A DNA stretch of 64,000 nucleotides, taken from Alphaproteobacteria bacterium. GTDB taxonomy: Bacteria > Pseudomonadota > Alphaproteobacteria > MPNO01 > UBA2964. This document shows, in pieces, positions 34,342-42,619 of the stretch. The notes under the pieces were generated by a model that worked only from the letters and a program-made list of their open reading frames with translations, ran no database searches and was not told the origin of the DNA. The stretch's first letter is position 1. Every line of letters starts with the position of its first letter. The stretch is from assembly GCA_012103315.1 (NCBI GenBank), contig WLWZ01000001.1, forward strand, positions 372,001 to 436,000, written 5' to 3'. The position numbers and the translations under genes were made by a program.

Positions 34342-36132
34342 TTACTCCGCGGCCGCGGCGGCGCGTTTTTCGCGCTGTTCGTCCTTCACCCGCATTTTGT
34401 CGACAGCAGCCTTGGCGGAGTCGGTCACGGCGAACATTTCGAGCTCGTTATATTCGTCATCATCCACCGGCGTTAGCGACAAATCAGTATAATCCTTGGC
34501 CGATTTGTCCCATTTGAGAAGCTGACGGAACGCGCCATAGCGGATAACCAATGCAAACAGATAGAGATGTTTGTAGACAATCTCAAAGCCATAGCGCGGA
34601 TAGAAGATCAGTGGGTTTTCGCGCTTGAGGCCGGGGCGGCGATCACGGCGATATTTGCGTCGGAAATAGCCCCCTTCGAGCGGATGCAAATCTTCCAGCT
34701 TGATACAGCTATGGAACCACAACATCAGGAACAGGGTCTTCCCGGCGCTCATGCCGTTGGCGGCAGAGCGGCGCATGACGGTCTTGATATGCTCCGGCGT
34801 GAAATAGGTCTTCCAGGCCAGCTTGTAAGCGTGGCTCCATTCCTCGGGCGACATTGTGGAATGACCGGTGGTGACATGTTCAAGGTCATACTTGTTCATG
34901 TCGGGGTCCATCCACACGCCCTTGGCGGATAGCTCCTTGTGATCTTGTGAGCCCGGCAAGGGTGTCAGGCAAAAGAATTCCAATAGATCAATCGGCAGCT
35001 CGCGCTTGATGATCTCAATATCGCGGACGATGGTCTCTGGTGTGTCGCCGGGGAAGCCGAGAATATAGCCAGCATAGGTGATGATCCCCTGTTCGCGCCA
35101 GGCGAGCAGCATCTTGCGGTAATCGGTGATGCGGTTCTGGCGTTTATTGGCGCTCATCAGGCTGTCAGGATTGATATTCTCCAGCCCGATAAACACCCGG
35201 CGCACACCGGCGCGACCGGCCTTCTCGATAAAGCCTTTAATTTCGTGACACAACGTGTCGACCTGAATGATAAACCGCACCGGGATGCCCTCTTCCTCGC
35301 GCAATTTGATGATGCGATCGAAGATGATCTCCCAGTCTTTATTGCGGGCGAGGTTGTCGTCGGTGATGAAAAAGCTGAAAATTCCCTGCGCCGCATTATC
35401 GCGAATGATGCGTTCAATATCATCGGGTGTGCGGCGGCGTGATTTACGGCCTTGCACATTAATGATCGTGCAAAACGAGCACTGGAACGGACAGCCGCGT
35501 CCGGCATCAAAGCTCGAGATACCCCCGGCGGTGCGACTTATCCGCGTTGGCGGCAGGATCGGTGTGATCGCGTTCTCCAGCCCCGGCAGGTCATTCATAT
35601 AGTTATAGCTCGGCGCCAAATTGCCGCCATAGGCATCGATCAGCACCTGGTCGAGGCGACCTTCGGCTTCGCCGGCAAAAATCGTAATCCCGAGATCCAT
35701 CGCTTCCTGAATATCGGCAGGCACTTCCGGCAGCATCGCGAGACAGCCTGAGACATGGAAACCGCCAATGCAGACCTGGATACCGGCTTCGCGCATTGGC
35801 CGGGCGAGATCCATGGTGTGCGGAAACTGGTTCGACTGCACCCCGACAAACCCGACCATGCCGCCGCCTTCATTGGCGTTGATCTCGGCGATAATTTCAG
35901 ATGGGCGAATGCGGGTGTTGGTCTCGTCAAACGCGCGGACCTCGATACGCACATCGGGGCCGAGGATTTGCCGTTCGATGGAATCAACAAACAACCCGTT
36001 CAAGGTCGCCAGCGTGTTGGATGGAATGGCCGAGCGCAGCCACTGGATAACATAGCCGTCATCGTCGTAATGCGACGGTTTGATCAGATAGACCAGAAAC
36101 GTCTTCTGCGCGGTAATCTGCGAGCCATCCAT
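34342..36132 (-). CDS. B12-binding-domain radical SAM protein
   Basis: The 596-residue protein has an N-terminal Rossmann-like region (about residues 10-175) of the cobalamin-binding type, but without the usual DxHxxG motif. The radical SAM core follows, with the 4Fe-4S cluster motif Cys214-x3-Cys218-x2-Cys221 (RGCPFQCSFC) and GLENINPDSL and GYILGFPGDTPETI further on. The C-terminal third (from about 470) is rich in Arg, Tyr and aromatic residues; the last 25 residues are Lys/Glu/Ala-rich. Members of this broad family methylate or rearrange cofactors, lipids and pigments (BchE, HpnP/HpnR types). No partner genes suggest a pathway. Confidence 0.87.
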   Translation of the reverse strand: MDGSQITAQKTFLVYLIKPSHYDDDGYVIQWLRSAIPSNTLATLNGLFVDSIERQILGPDVRIEVRAFDETNTRIRPSEIIAEINANEGGGMVGFVGVQSNQFPHTMDLARPMREAGIQVCIGGFHVSGCLAMLPEVPADIQEAMDLGITIFAGEAEGRLDQVLIDAYGGNLAPSYNYMNDLPGLENAITPILPPTRISRTAGGISSFDAGRGCPFQCSFCTIINVQGRKSRRRTPDDIERIIRDNAAQGIFSFFITDDNLARNKDWEIIFDRIIKLREEEGIPVRFIIQVDTLCHEIKGFIEKAGRAGVRRVFIGLENINPDSLMSANKRQNRITDYRKMLLAWREQGIITYAGYILGFPGDTPETIVRDIEIIKRELPIDLLEFFCLTPLPGSQDHKELSAKGVWMDPDMNKYDLEHVTTGHSTMSPEEWSHAYKLAWKTYFTPEHIKTVMRRSAANGMSAGKTLFLMLWFHSCIKLEDLHPLEGGYFRRKYRRDRRPGLKRENPLIFYPRYGFEIVYKHLYLFALVIRYGAFRQLLKWDKSAKDYTDLSLTPVDDDEYNELEMFAVTDSAKAAVDKMRVKDEQREKRAAAAAE

Positions 36133-36230
36133 GTACTCAAACCCTGTTTGCTAACCAGCCCTATTTTACAACTGCTTAGACCGTACAAAGGTTGCGGCGA
36201 ATACTCAAGCAGAAGGGTGGGGAGCTGAAA

Positions 36231-36260
36231 GATGGACCCCGGATTGTAGTCCGGGGTGAC
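36231..36260. repeat. half copy of the dispersed palindromic repeat
   Basis: Only the right arm is present: GATGGACCCCGGATTGTAGT then CCGGGGTGAC. It lies between the pentapeptide-repeat gene and the radical SAM gene and shows that the two arms can exist apart. Confidence 0.75.
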
Positions 36261-36269
36261 GCAGGATGC

Positions 36270-37484
36270 TTAGTCGTCGGAGTCGTCCAGCTCTTCGTCG
36301 TCGCCGTAATCATAAACATCGTCGGGCGGGGTGAAGCCTTCTGGCCATTTGACGCCTTTGGTTTTGGCATTAGTGAATTGGGTATCCTCGAGATAGGAGT
36401 TGCGTAGATCTCTTTTTTCTATGTTGGCCCGAGAGAGATTAGCATTTTCGAGGTGGGTCCTTACAAAACTCGTATTCTCAAGTTGTGCAGATGAAAGATC
36501 AGCATTTTCTAGGTGTGCGAAACGAAGTGATGCCCCTTCCAAATGGGCCGAATTAAGGTGCGCATGTTTGAGATTGGCGAATGAAAGGTATGCCCCCTTG
36601 AGATGTACAGAATGAAGCATTGAATTTTCAAGGTCGGCTTCATAGAGGTTTGCATTATTGAAGTTTTTCCGGCGTAAGTCTGCTTGCCGTAGGTCGGCTT
36701 CGTGTAAATCCATCACGTATAAATCAGGTAACGCGCCTCGTTGTGTTGAATCCGGATCGCCGATCAAATCGAGGATGGCTTGTGCGTCGGGTCGGTAAGT
36801 AATTTGTTTTTCGTTTTCACTCCCTGTATTCAAATTTAAAGACTGCTCCGCTAAGTGTTCGTCCGGCGTAGGGTGACGAACGAATGCGCACAATATGTCA
36901 AAAACACTTTTCGCGTCTTTTAATCCGCTGTCTTCTGCTAGACGCCATAGCGAATAAATTCCACCTAGTCGTACCGAAAGCTGCTCGTTACCAAGTTGCT
37001 CGGTTGCCTTTGAGAACCTCTCCGTGAATAATCCTTGTTCGGCAATGTTTGCTTGTTTTTGTGCCGTTTGAGTTTGCAGATAAGCCGTCCAGGCGCGCCA
37101 GATACCAAAGCCAAGGCCGACAAACGCTACTCCAAAAAGCCCTAAATTACGGAAAATTTCGCTGCGATTGGGTTCACCATTAGCTTGCCAATAGGCGAAT
37201 GAAAAATATTCTGTTTCAAGTGCTCGTGAACCTATTGCTACCAAGACTAAGGCACCTGAAATCAATGCGGTTGAGGGATTTTCCTTCGCCCAAGATGGAA
37301 TTTTTTTTATTGGGAATAAAAATTTAGAACAAAGGCTCTCTATTTTAACATGCAGATTATTCAACCATTTCGGAAATAAGACCGTTTCGATCACTAGATC
37401 GAAGCCATTTAGGACTGTCTTGACCATTAAGCCGAAGCCTTTGAGAACTTCTTTGCCCATATTGATTTTTGGTTCGTCTGCCAT
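36270..37484 (-). CDS. pentapeptide repeat-containing membrane protein
   Basis: From the ATG at 37484 the product is 404 residues. Two hydrophobic segments (about 65-85 and 108-128) are followed by a short coiled region and the motif RFSKATEQLGNEQLSVRLGG then IYSLWRLAEDS, seen in many proteins of this architecture. From about residue 235 to 385 it consists of A(D/N)LxX pentapeptides (HEADLRQADL, ANLYEADLEN, ENADLSSAQLEN), which fold as a square beta-helix. The acidic tail ends DDEELDDSDD. The DNA is AT-rich against its surroundings. Function unknown. Confidence 0.85.
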   Translation of the reverse strand: MADEPKINMGKEVLKGFGLMVKTVLNGFDLVIETVLFPKWLNNLHVKIESLCSKFLFPIKKIPSWAKENPSTALISGALVLVAIGSRALETEYFSFAYWQANGEPNRSEIFRNLGLFGVAFVGLGFGIWRAWTAYLQTQTAQKQANIAEQGLFTERFSKATEQLGNEQLSVRLGGIYSLWRLAEDSGLKDAKSVFDILCAFVRHPTPDEHLAEQSLNLNTGSENEKQITYRPDAQAILDLIGDPDSTQRGALPDLYVMDLHEADLRQADLRRKNFNNANLYEADLENSMLHSVHLKGAYLSFANLKHAHLNSAHLEGASLRFAHLENADLSSAQLENTSFVRTHLENANLSRANIEKRDLRNSYLEDTQFTNAKTKGVKWPEGFTPPDDVYDYGDDEELDDSDD

Positions 37485-37548
37485 AGACGGACTCAACCAC
37501 TCCGAGTGAGGGTGAGTCAAATGCTCGCTTGTCAGTCTATCTCAACTT

Positions 37549-37638
37549 GTCATCCCGGACTTGATGCGGGAACCAGCCAACGGGCCGCAGGACCGTTCTT
37601 GCGTCAAGCCTGGACCCCGGATCAAGTCCGGGGTGACA
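37549..37638. repeat. dispersed palindromic repeat, copy 5
   Basis: Left arm GTCATCCCGGACTTGATGCG, right arm GGACCCCGGATCAAGTCCGG then GGTGACA. Here the two arms are themselves complementary over CCGGACTTGAT / ATCAAGTCCGG, so the whole copy can form one long hairpin. It lies in the divergent gap before the class II aldolase operon. Confidence 0.85.
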
Positions 37639-37795
37639 AGAGAGTGAGGCCGAGGTGACAGTCGAAAGTGTGAGGTGGGGAAAGAAAAGTGGGTTCAGGA
37701 TGACAATTGAGTGTGTCACGCAGTGACTATTTCCCCTGCCGTGCTAAATGCGTTAGCGTTCTGCCAACGGTTTTATCCAATTAGAGGAGACGCTC

Positions 37796-38599
37796 ATGGC
37801 GACAAAAATGGGCGAGACATATGACGAGCTGGTCGAGGTTACGGGCGTTCAGGAACGCGTGTCGGCTGAGGAGTGGGAGACGCGGGTTAATCTCGCGGCG
37901 TGCTACCGGATGGTGTGGGAATATGGCTGGCACCACCTCAACCTCAACCATATCTCGGCGCGCGTGCCGGGATCGGAAGACCATGTGCTGCTCAACCCCT
38001 ATGGCCCGATGTATAATGAGATCACCGCCAGCAATCTGGTGAAGGTCGATCTTGAGGGCAATGTGATCGATGACAACACCCCCTATCACATCAATCAGGC
38101 GGGCTACACGATCCACAGCGCGGTGCATAGCGCGCGGCCCGATGCCAAATGTGTGCTGCATACCCATACCCCGGCGGGGATCGCGGTCTCGACTTTGAAA
38201 TGCGGCTTGCTGCCACTGCATCAGGAGGCGCTGCGGTTTTATGGCGGCATCGGTTATCACGATTATGAAGGGGTTTCGCTGGAGCTGGATGAGCGCGAAC
38301 GGCTGATCGAGAGCCTTGGCGATAACAAGGTGCTGATCCTGCGCAATCACGGGCTGCTGACCTGTGGCCGGACGATCTCGGAAGCCTTTGTCCTGATGTA
38401 TCATCTCGAACGGTCCTGTCAGGCGCAGATCATGGCAGGGGCGACGACTGAGGACGACAATGTTCACGTGATGCCGTCAGAAGCCGTACGCCAGAATGCT
38501 GCTGACCAGACCAATCTCAACGGCCGCAATGCCGGTGAGTTACGGTGGCCGGCCTTGATGCGCTGGATGGATCGTATCGATCCGTCCTTTAGAGAATAG
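37796..38599 (+). CDS. class II aldolase/adducin family protein
   Basis: The 267-residue protein starts after TTAGAGGAGACGCTC and has the class II aldolase/adducin fold: LAACYRMVWEYGWHHLNLNHISARV, the Zn-binding HTHTPAGIAV (about residue 120), a Glu in HQEALRFYGG, and NHGLLTCGRTISEAFVLMYHLE. Relatives cleave or epimerise sugar phosphates or act as hydro-lyases and decarboxylases. It is the first gene of a seven-gene operon ending in a TauE permease, and so probably acts on a small oxygenated acid of that pathway. Confidence 0.88.
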   Translation: MATKMGETYDELVEVTGVQERVSAEEWETRVNLAACYRMVWEYGWHHLNLNHISARVPGSEDHVLLNPYGPMYNEITASNLVKVDLEGNVIDDNTPYHINQAGYTIHSAVHSARPDAKCVLHTHTPAGIAVSTLKCGLLPLHQEALRFYGGIGYHDYEGVSLELDERERLIESLGDNKVLILRNHGLLTCGRTISEAFVLMYHLERSCQAQIMAGATTEDDNVHVMPSEAVRQNAADQTNLNGRNAGELRWPALMRWMDRIDPSFRE

Positions 38600-38620
38600 G
38601 TTGAGAGATTAGAGGAGCGA

Positions 38621-39184
38621 ATGATGTCCGGTGACAATTACACGATGCGCGAGCTGGCCCACGCGGTGCAGGAACAGATGGCGATCCACGGTAAGGATGC
38701 CGCCAAAATTCTCGAAGGCATTCGCGAGCCGGTCGGCAAAATTCTCGCCAGTAATCTCGACGGTATCGGCGTGATGCGCGAGGGCAATCACATCGATGAA
38801 TCGCGCTACCTTTATTATGACGGCGATATGTCGATCAACTTTGATCATCTGCCGGAGGGTAAGGATATTCCGCCGCATGATCATGGTATCTGGGAAATGC
38901 TGGCGATCTATAGCGGGAAATTGCATCACACGGTTTATGACCGCGAGGACGATGGCACCAAGGAAGGCTATGCCAAGCTGAAGGTGATTGATGACCGGGT
39001 GTTGGAACCGGGCGAGATTTCGATGGTTGCACCGCCGGCGGAAATTCACAGCTTTACGGCGCAAACCGATGACACCTGGTCGGTGACGATTGTCGGCGGA
39101 CCTTACAAGCTGGATCGGCATTACTACGACCCGGCGAACAATGCCTGCCGGATTGCCAATCCCAAAAAGCAAAAGGTGGTTTAG
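38621..39184 (+). CDS. cupin-fold protein (cysteine dioxygenase-like/COG5553 type)
   Basis: The 187-residue protein has a double-stranded beta-helix resembling metal-dependent cupins related to cysteine dioxygenase. The metal motif is IPPHDHGIWEMLAIYSGKL (His-x-His with a downstream Glu), and a further His lies in PPAEIHSFTA near residue 145. AGAGGAGCGA precedes the ATG; a second ATG follows directly. It is gene two of the operon, 21 bases after the aldolase, and could oxidise or isomerise the pathway intermediate. Substrate unknown. Confidence 0.8.
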   Translation: MMSGDNYTMRELAHAVQEQMAIHGKDAAKILEGIREPVGKILASNLDGIGVMREGNHIDESRYLYYDGDMSINFDHLPEGKDIPPHDHGIWEMLAIYSGKLHHTVYDREDDGTKEGYAKLKVIDDRVLEPGEISMVAPPAEIHSFTAQTDDTWSVTIVGGPYKLDRHYYDPANNACRIANPKKQKVV

Positions 39185-39190
39185 TTCAGC

Positions 39191-39628
39191 ATGGCGCTCT
39201 CCAAAGAGGATGTCGGGCGACGATTCTCAGGTCCGTCCAAAACTCTCACTGATGCTCATTTTCTGATGTATTCCGCTATTTCCGGCGATGTGCACCCGAT
39301 CCATTACGATGTTGAATATGCCAAGAACACGCCGTTTGGCGCGCCGGTTGCGCATGGGTTGTTGCTCGCTGGTCTGATGGCGCTGGGCTCCTCGGATGCT
39401 GGCGATGCGCTCGATGGCATGGCGATGGTCGAGCAGGGCACGAAATATAAGAAACCGGTCAAGGTTGGCGATACCGTGCATCCCGAATTTGAAATCGAGG
39501 ACGTCTGGCAGGATGACAAGCAACGCTTGTTCTGCCGTTTCAAGACCGAGCTTCAAAACCACGAAGGCGAGATCATGGCTGAAGGATTTCATGTCTATCG
39601 TATCCTGCCGAAACCGGAGGCCGAATAA
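39191..39628 (+). CDS. MaoC family dehydratase, intact hydratase motif
   Basis: The 145-residue hot-dog-fold protein carries the hydratase-2 type motif: AHFLMYSAISGDVHPIHYDVEYAK, with the catalytic Asp and His in SGDVHPIH, and PVAHGLLLAGL after it. MaoC-type proteins hydrate 2-enoyl-CoA or dehydrate 3-hydroxyacyl-CoA, and related ones act on mesaconyl/methylmalyl-CoA. It begins 6 bases after the cupin gene. With the CoA ligase three genes on, this points to CoA-thioester chemistry in the pathway. Confidence 0.87.
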   Translation: MALSKEDVGRRFSGPSKTLTDAHFLMYSAISGDVHPIHYDVEYAKNTPFGAPVAHGLLLAGLMALGSSDAGDALDGMAMVEQGTKYKKPVKVGDTVHPEFEIEDVWQDDKQRLFCRFKTELQNHEGEIMAEGFHVYRILPKPEAE

Positions 39629-39629
39629 G

Positions 39630-40055
39630 ATGGGTGATCGACGCAAGCCGGTTTATGTCGGCGATAGCTGGCCGGAGAAATACACCTATGTGCCAGCGCT
39701 GAGGGTCGGCAAGACGGTCTGGCTCTCTGGCACCACGGGCACTGATGAAACAGGCACGATCACGGCACCCGGCGATATCGTGGAACAGACGCGGCAAATC
39801 TTTCGCAAGTTCGAAGCGCTGCTGAATATGGAAGGCGGCACCTGCGGCAATATCGTTGAGACCAAGGACTTCATCACCACGACCGAGAATTACAAAGGCA
39901 CCGCCGATGTGCGGCGTGAGTTCTTCAAGGGCAGCTACCCGACCTCGACCGGTGTGCTGGTCGCCGGGCTGCTGCGCAAGGATGCGCTGATTGAAATTTC
40001 AGCCGTCGCCGTTCTCGACAATGATCCAGACGTACAGCCTGACGACGATGAGTGA
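39630..40055 (+). CDS. RidA family protein (YjgF/YER057c/UK114), operon member
   Basis: Starting at the ATG at 39630, one base after the MaoC stop, the 141-residue protein matches the RidA family. It has VGKTVWLSGTTGTDETGTI, IVEQTRQIFRKFEALLNMEGG and a C-terminal LIEISAVAVLDND. The key Arg of enamine/imine deaminases, usually in an SxGxRxVG-type strand, is not evident: the strand reads TSTGVLVAGLLRKDALIEI. Deaminase activity is therefore uncertain, and a related hydrolase or ring-opening role is possible. The gene overlaps the next by 8 bases. Confidence 0.85.
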   Translation: MGDRRKPVYVGDSWPEKYTYVPALRVGKTVWLSGTTGTDETGTITAPGDIVEQTRQIFRKFEALLNMEGGTCGNIVETKDFITTTENYKGTADVRREFFKGSYPTSTGVLVAGLLRKDALIEISAVAVLDNDPDVQPDDDE

Positions 40056-40500
40056 AGTTGTTCGATACTGGGAGGACTTCGCGGTCGGGGATCGCTATCC
40101 GACTTCGACCCGCACTATCACCGATGACGATCTCGACAGTTTTTGCAAGTTGGTTGGCTATGATGTGCCGCTCTTTGTTGATGAGGAACAGGCGGCGGAC
40201 AGTTCTTATGGCGGTCGTATCTGCCCCAGCCATCTGATCATGTCTGTTGCGACCGCGATGACCGGGCGATTGTTTAGCGAAAGCCTGATCGGATTGCTCG
40301 GGTTGGAGAACGGTAAGTTCCTGGCGCCGGTTCATCCCGGTGATTCACTATCGACGGAGGTTGAGGTAATCGAGAAGCGCCGGACCTCCAAACCAGAACG
40401 CGGCATCGTGATCTTTCGTGATCATGTGCTCAACCAGGATGGTGTCGAGGTGTTTCAAATCGACAAGATCACCCTCATCAGCTGCCGAGAAGCGGGCTGA
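40048..40500 (+). CDS. MaoC-like hot-dog protein with altered catalytic motif
   Basis: The ATG at 40048 lies inside the end of the RidA gene and gives 150 residues. The fold is MaoC-like (IRTITDDDLDSFCKL-like start, SYGGRICPSHLIMSVATAM, FLAPVHPGDSLSTEVEV). The position of the hydratase Asp/His reads LVGYDVPLFVDEE, so the catalytic pair of the sister gene at 39191 is missing. As in two-component hydratases, the two MaoC genes may form a heteromer with one active subunit. The overlap and order argue for co-translation. Confidence 0.83.
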   Translation: MSEVVRYWEDFAVGDRYPTSTRTITDDDLDSFCKLVGYDVPLFVDEEQAADSSYGGRICPSHLIMSVATAMTGRLFSESLIGLLGLENGKFLAPVHPGDSLSTEVEVIEKRRTSKPERGIVIFRDHVLNQDGVEVFQIDKITLISCREAG

Positions 40501-40505
40501 CGGGG

Positions 40506-41870
40506 ATGGAATCCACCCAGCATCTACCGCTCGCCGAAATCGAGGACATCCAGAATGAGAAGCTGCGGCATATGCTGTCGCTCTGCACGCAAGGTCACAA
40601 ATTTTATCAGAAGCAATGGGGCGATGCGGGGATCGATGTCGCTGCCATTCAGACAATTGATGACCTTGAACAACTACCGCTGACCCACAAACAAGAACTC
40701 ATGGAAGCACCGGAAGATTTCCGGCTTAACCTGCCGGATCTGCCGTTGCATGAACGCGCGCTGTGGGAGGTGCTCTACACCACGGGCAGCACCTCTGATC
40801 CGGTGCCACTTTATAATACGACTTATGATTATCACGCCTATCTGCACCAATCGCAGGTCGTTGCCGATATATCGGGTATCAGCGAAGACGACATCATCGC
40901 TAATTTGTTTCCCCTGACGCCGGCCCCGATGGGGGCCTTTGTGCGGTCGGCGGGCAATGCCTACGCGGCGGGGGCGACGATCTTTGCTGCCCTGCCAGGT
41001 GGGGCGTTCGGGCCGTTTGATGTGCATCGCTCGCTCGACCAGGCGGTGGCGCGCGTCGAGAAACATCGCGCGACAATTCTGTGGGGTGTCCCAAGCTATA
41101 TAAGACGTTTGTTGATTCGCGCCTTGGAGCTGAAAGCTGATCTCTCTTCAGTGCGAATGTGTGCGATCACCGGCGAAGCGACCTCGCCAGCGCTGCGTGA
41201 AGATATCCGTCGTTGTCTGCGCGAGATGGGTGCGGCGGAGCCAGTGATCTTTAACCGTTACGGTTCAACTGAGCTTGGCGCGTTTGCGCAATGTCAGGAA
41301 GAGGGTGATTGGCATAATCCGGCGCCCGAGCTGCAATATCATGAGATTGTCGATCCTGAGACTGGTCGGCGTCTGCCCGATGGTGAACGCGGCACGCTGG
41401 CCGTCACACATCTTGATAAGCGGGGCACGGCACTCGTACGGTTTGTCGTCGGCGATGTCGTCTCTATAGACCGGTCGCCCTGTCCGCATTGTGGTCGGAC
41501 CAGTGAACGAGTCGTCGGCCCGGTGGTCCGCACCAAGGATTTGATCAAGGTCAAAGGCATGCTGATCAATCCTGATGTGTTGTTGGAGACATTACAGTCC
41601 ATGGCGGCAATCAGTGAGTTCCAGATCGTGATTCAGCATCAGGATCAGAACGACCCGCTCTCGATGGATGAAATGCTGATCAAGGTCGCGTTGCAGGCTG
41701 GCGCTGAGACGGAGATAGGCGCGGAGATCGCTGCGCAAGCCAATCGCGCGGTCAGCGTCACGCCACGGGTTGAGTTCGTTGAGATAGAAGAGATCTATAC
41801 AGCAGGTGCACAGACCAAGGCCGTGCGTTTTGTCGACCGCCGGACACCCGCAGACAGCACCGTTCGCTAG
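40506..41870 (+). CDS. phenylacetate-CoA ligase (PaaK)-like AMP-binding enzyme
   Basis: The 454-residue protein belongs to the PaaK branch of adenylate-forming ligases. The phosphate loop is in VLYTTGSTSDPVPLY (about residue 95), the adenine region is FNRYGSTELGAFAQC (about residue 250), and the C-terminal RTKDLIKVKGMLINPDVLLE holds the hinge. A CPHCGR pair lies near residue 325. It would activate a carboxylic acid to its CoA thioester. The family prefers arylacetates, but the exact acid is unknown. It begins 6 bases after the second MaoC gene. Confidence 0.88.
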   Translation: MESTQHLPLAEIEDIQNEKLRHMLSLCTQGHKFYQKQWGDAGIDVAAIQTIDDLEQLPLTHKQELMEAPEDFRLNLPDLPLHERALWEVLYTTGSTSDPVPLYNTTYDYHAYLHQSQVVADISGISEDDIIANLFPLTPAPMGAFVRSAGNAYAAGATIFAALPGGAFGPFDVHRSLDQAVARVEKHRATILWGVPSYIRRLLIRALELKADLSSVRMCAITGEATSPALREDIRRCLREMGAAEPVIFNRYGSTELGAFAQCQEEGDWHNPAPELQYHEIVDPETGRRLPDGERGTLAVTHLDKRGTALVRFVVGDVVSIDRSPCPHCGRTSERVVGPVVRTKDLIKVKGMLINPDVLLETLQSMAAISEFQIVIQHQDQNDPLSMDEMLIKVALQAGAETEIGAEIAAQANRAVSVTPRVEFVEIEEIYTAGAQTKAVRFVDRRTPADSTVR

Positions 41871-41871
41871 C

Positions 41872-42618
41872 ATGGCTGAACTTACCATCGCCAATCTGTT
41901 TAATGTCGCGCTGGCGATTGGCGCGGGTGTGGCGATGTTTAACGGGATGATCCATGGCTATACCGGGTTCGGCGGAGCGCTGATCATCATCCCAGTTCTG
42001 ACGTTTTTGTTTGGACCCGTCGAAGCGATTGGCATGGTGATGATCATTACTATTTTCGGCGCGGCACAGCTGGCGCGGGAAACAGTGCATCTGGTGAGAT
42101 GGCGAGAGCTGGTGCCAATCTGTATAGGGATTACGGCCTTTACGCCGGTTGGCGCGTGGTTCCTGTATTATATCGATCCAGAAATTGTCCGGCGCTCGAT
42201 GGGCGGTTTTGTCGTGCTGTTTGCCCTGATTTTGATGAGTGGCTGGAGCTATCGCGGCAAGCGTGGTGCTTTGCCGAGCGCGTTGGTCGGGATGACGGCA
42301 GGCGGCATTAATGGTTTGACGGGTGTTGGCGGGCCGCCGCTGGGGCTTTATTTCCTGTCATCACCTCTGCCGGTTGAGGTTCAGCGTGCCAATATCATCA
42401 TGTGCATTGTCGTGTTGATTATCGCCATGATGGTGGCAATTGCTGTGGGCGGTGGATATTCGTGGCTCGTCGTTACGCGCGCTTTATTGATTGTGCCCGC
42501 CTATATGCTTGGCGCGTGGTGTGGGGCCCGCCTGTTTGCGCTGGCCCCGAAGAGCTGGTTCAAAAAGGTCGCTTTGGTGATTTTGCTGATCACTGGCATT
42601 TCTGTCTTGCTGGCCTAG
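41872..42618 (+). CDS. TauE/SafE family permease, end of the aldolase-ligase operon
   Basis: The ATG at 41872, one base after the ligase stop, gives a 248-residue polytopic membrane protein. It has the TauE/SafE motif GYTGFGGALIIIPVLTFLFGP near the N-terminus and GGINGLTGVGGPPLGLYFLSS in the middle. About eight hydrophobic helices are visible. As the last gene of the operon it is likely to import or export the pathway's organic acid. It is a distant relative of the gene at 10508. Confidence 0.87.
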   Translation: MAELTIANLFNVALAIGAGVAMFNGMIHGYTGFGGALIIIPVLTFLFGPVEAIGMVMIITIFGAAQLARETVHLVRWRELVPICIGITAFTPVGAWFLYYIDPEIVRRSMGGFVVLFALILMSGWSYRGKRGALPSALVGMTAGGINGLTGVGGPPLGLYFLSSPLPVEVQRANIIMCIVVLIIAMMVAIAVGGGYSWLVVTRALLIVPAYMLGAWCGARLFALAPKSWFKKVALVILLITGISVLLA

Positions 42619-42619
42619 C

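Noticed and set aside
37781..38467. 228-codon minus-strand frame opposite the class II aldolase
   Set aside because: Rich in Arg/His/Ile from reverse reading; the aldolase motifs on the plus strand are unambiguous.
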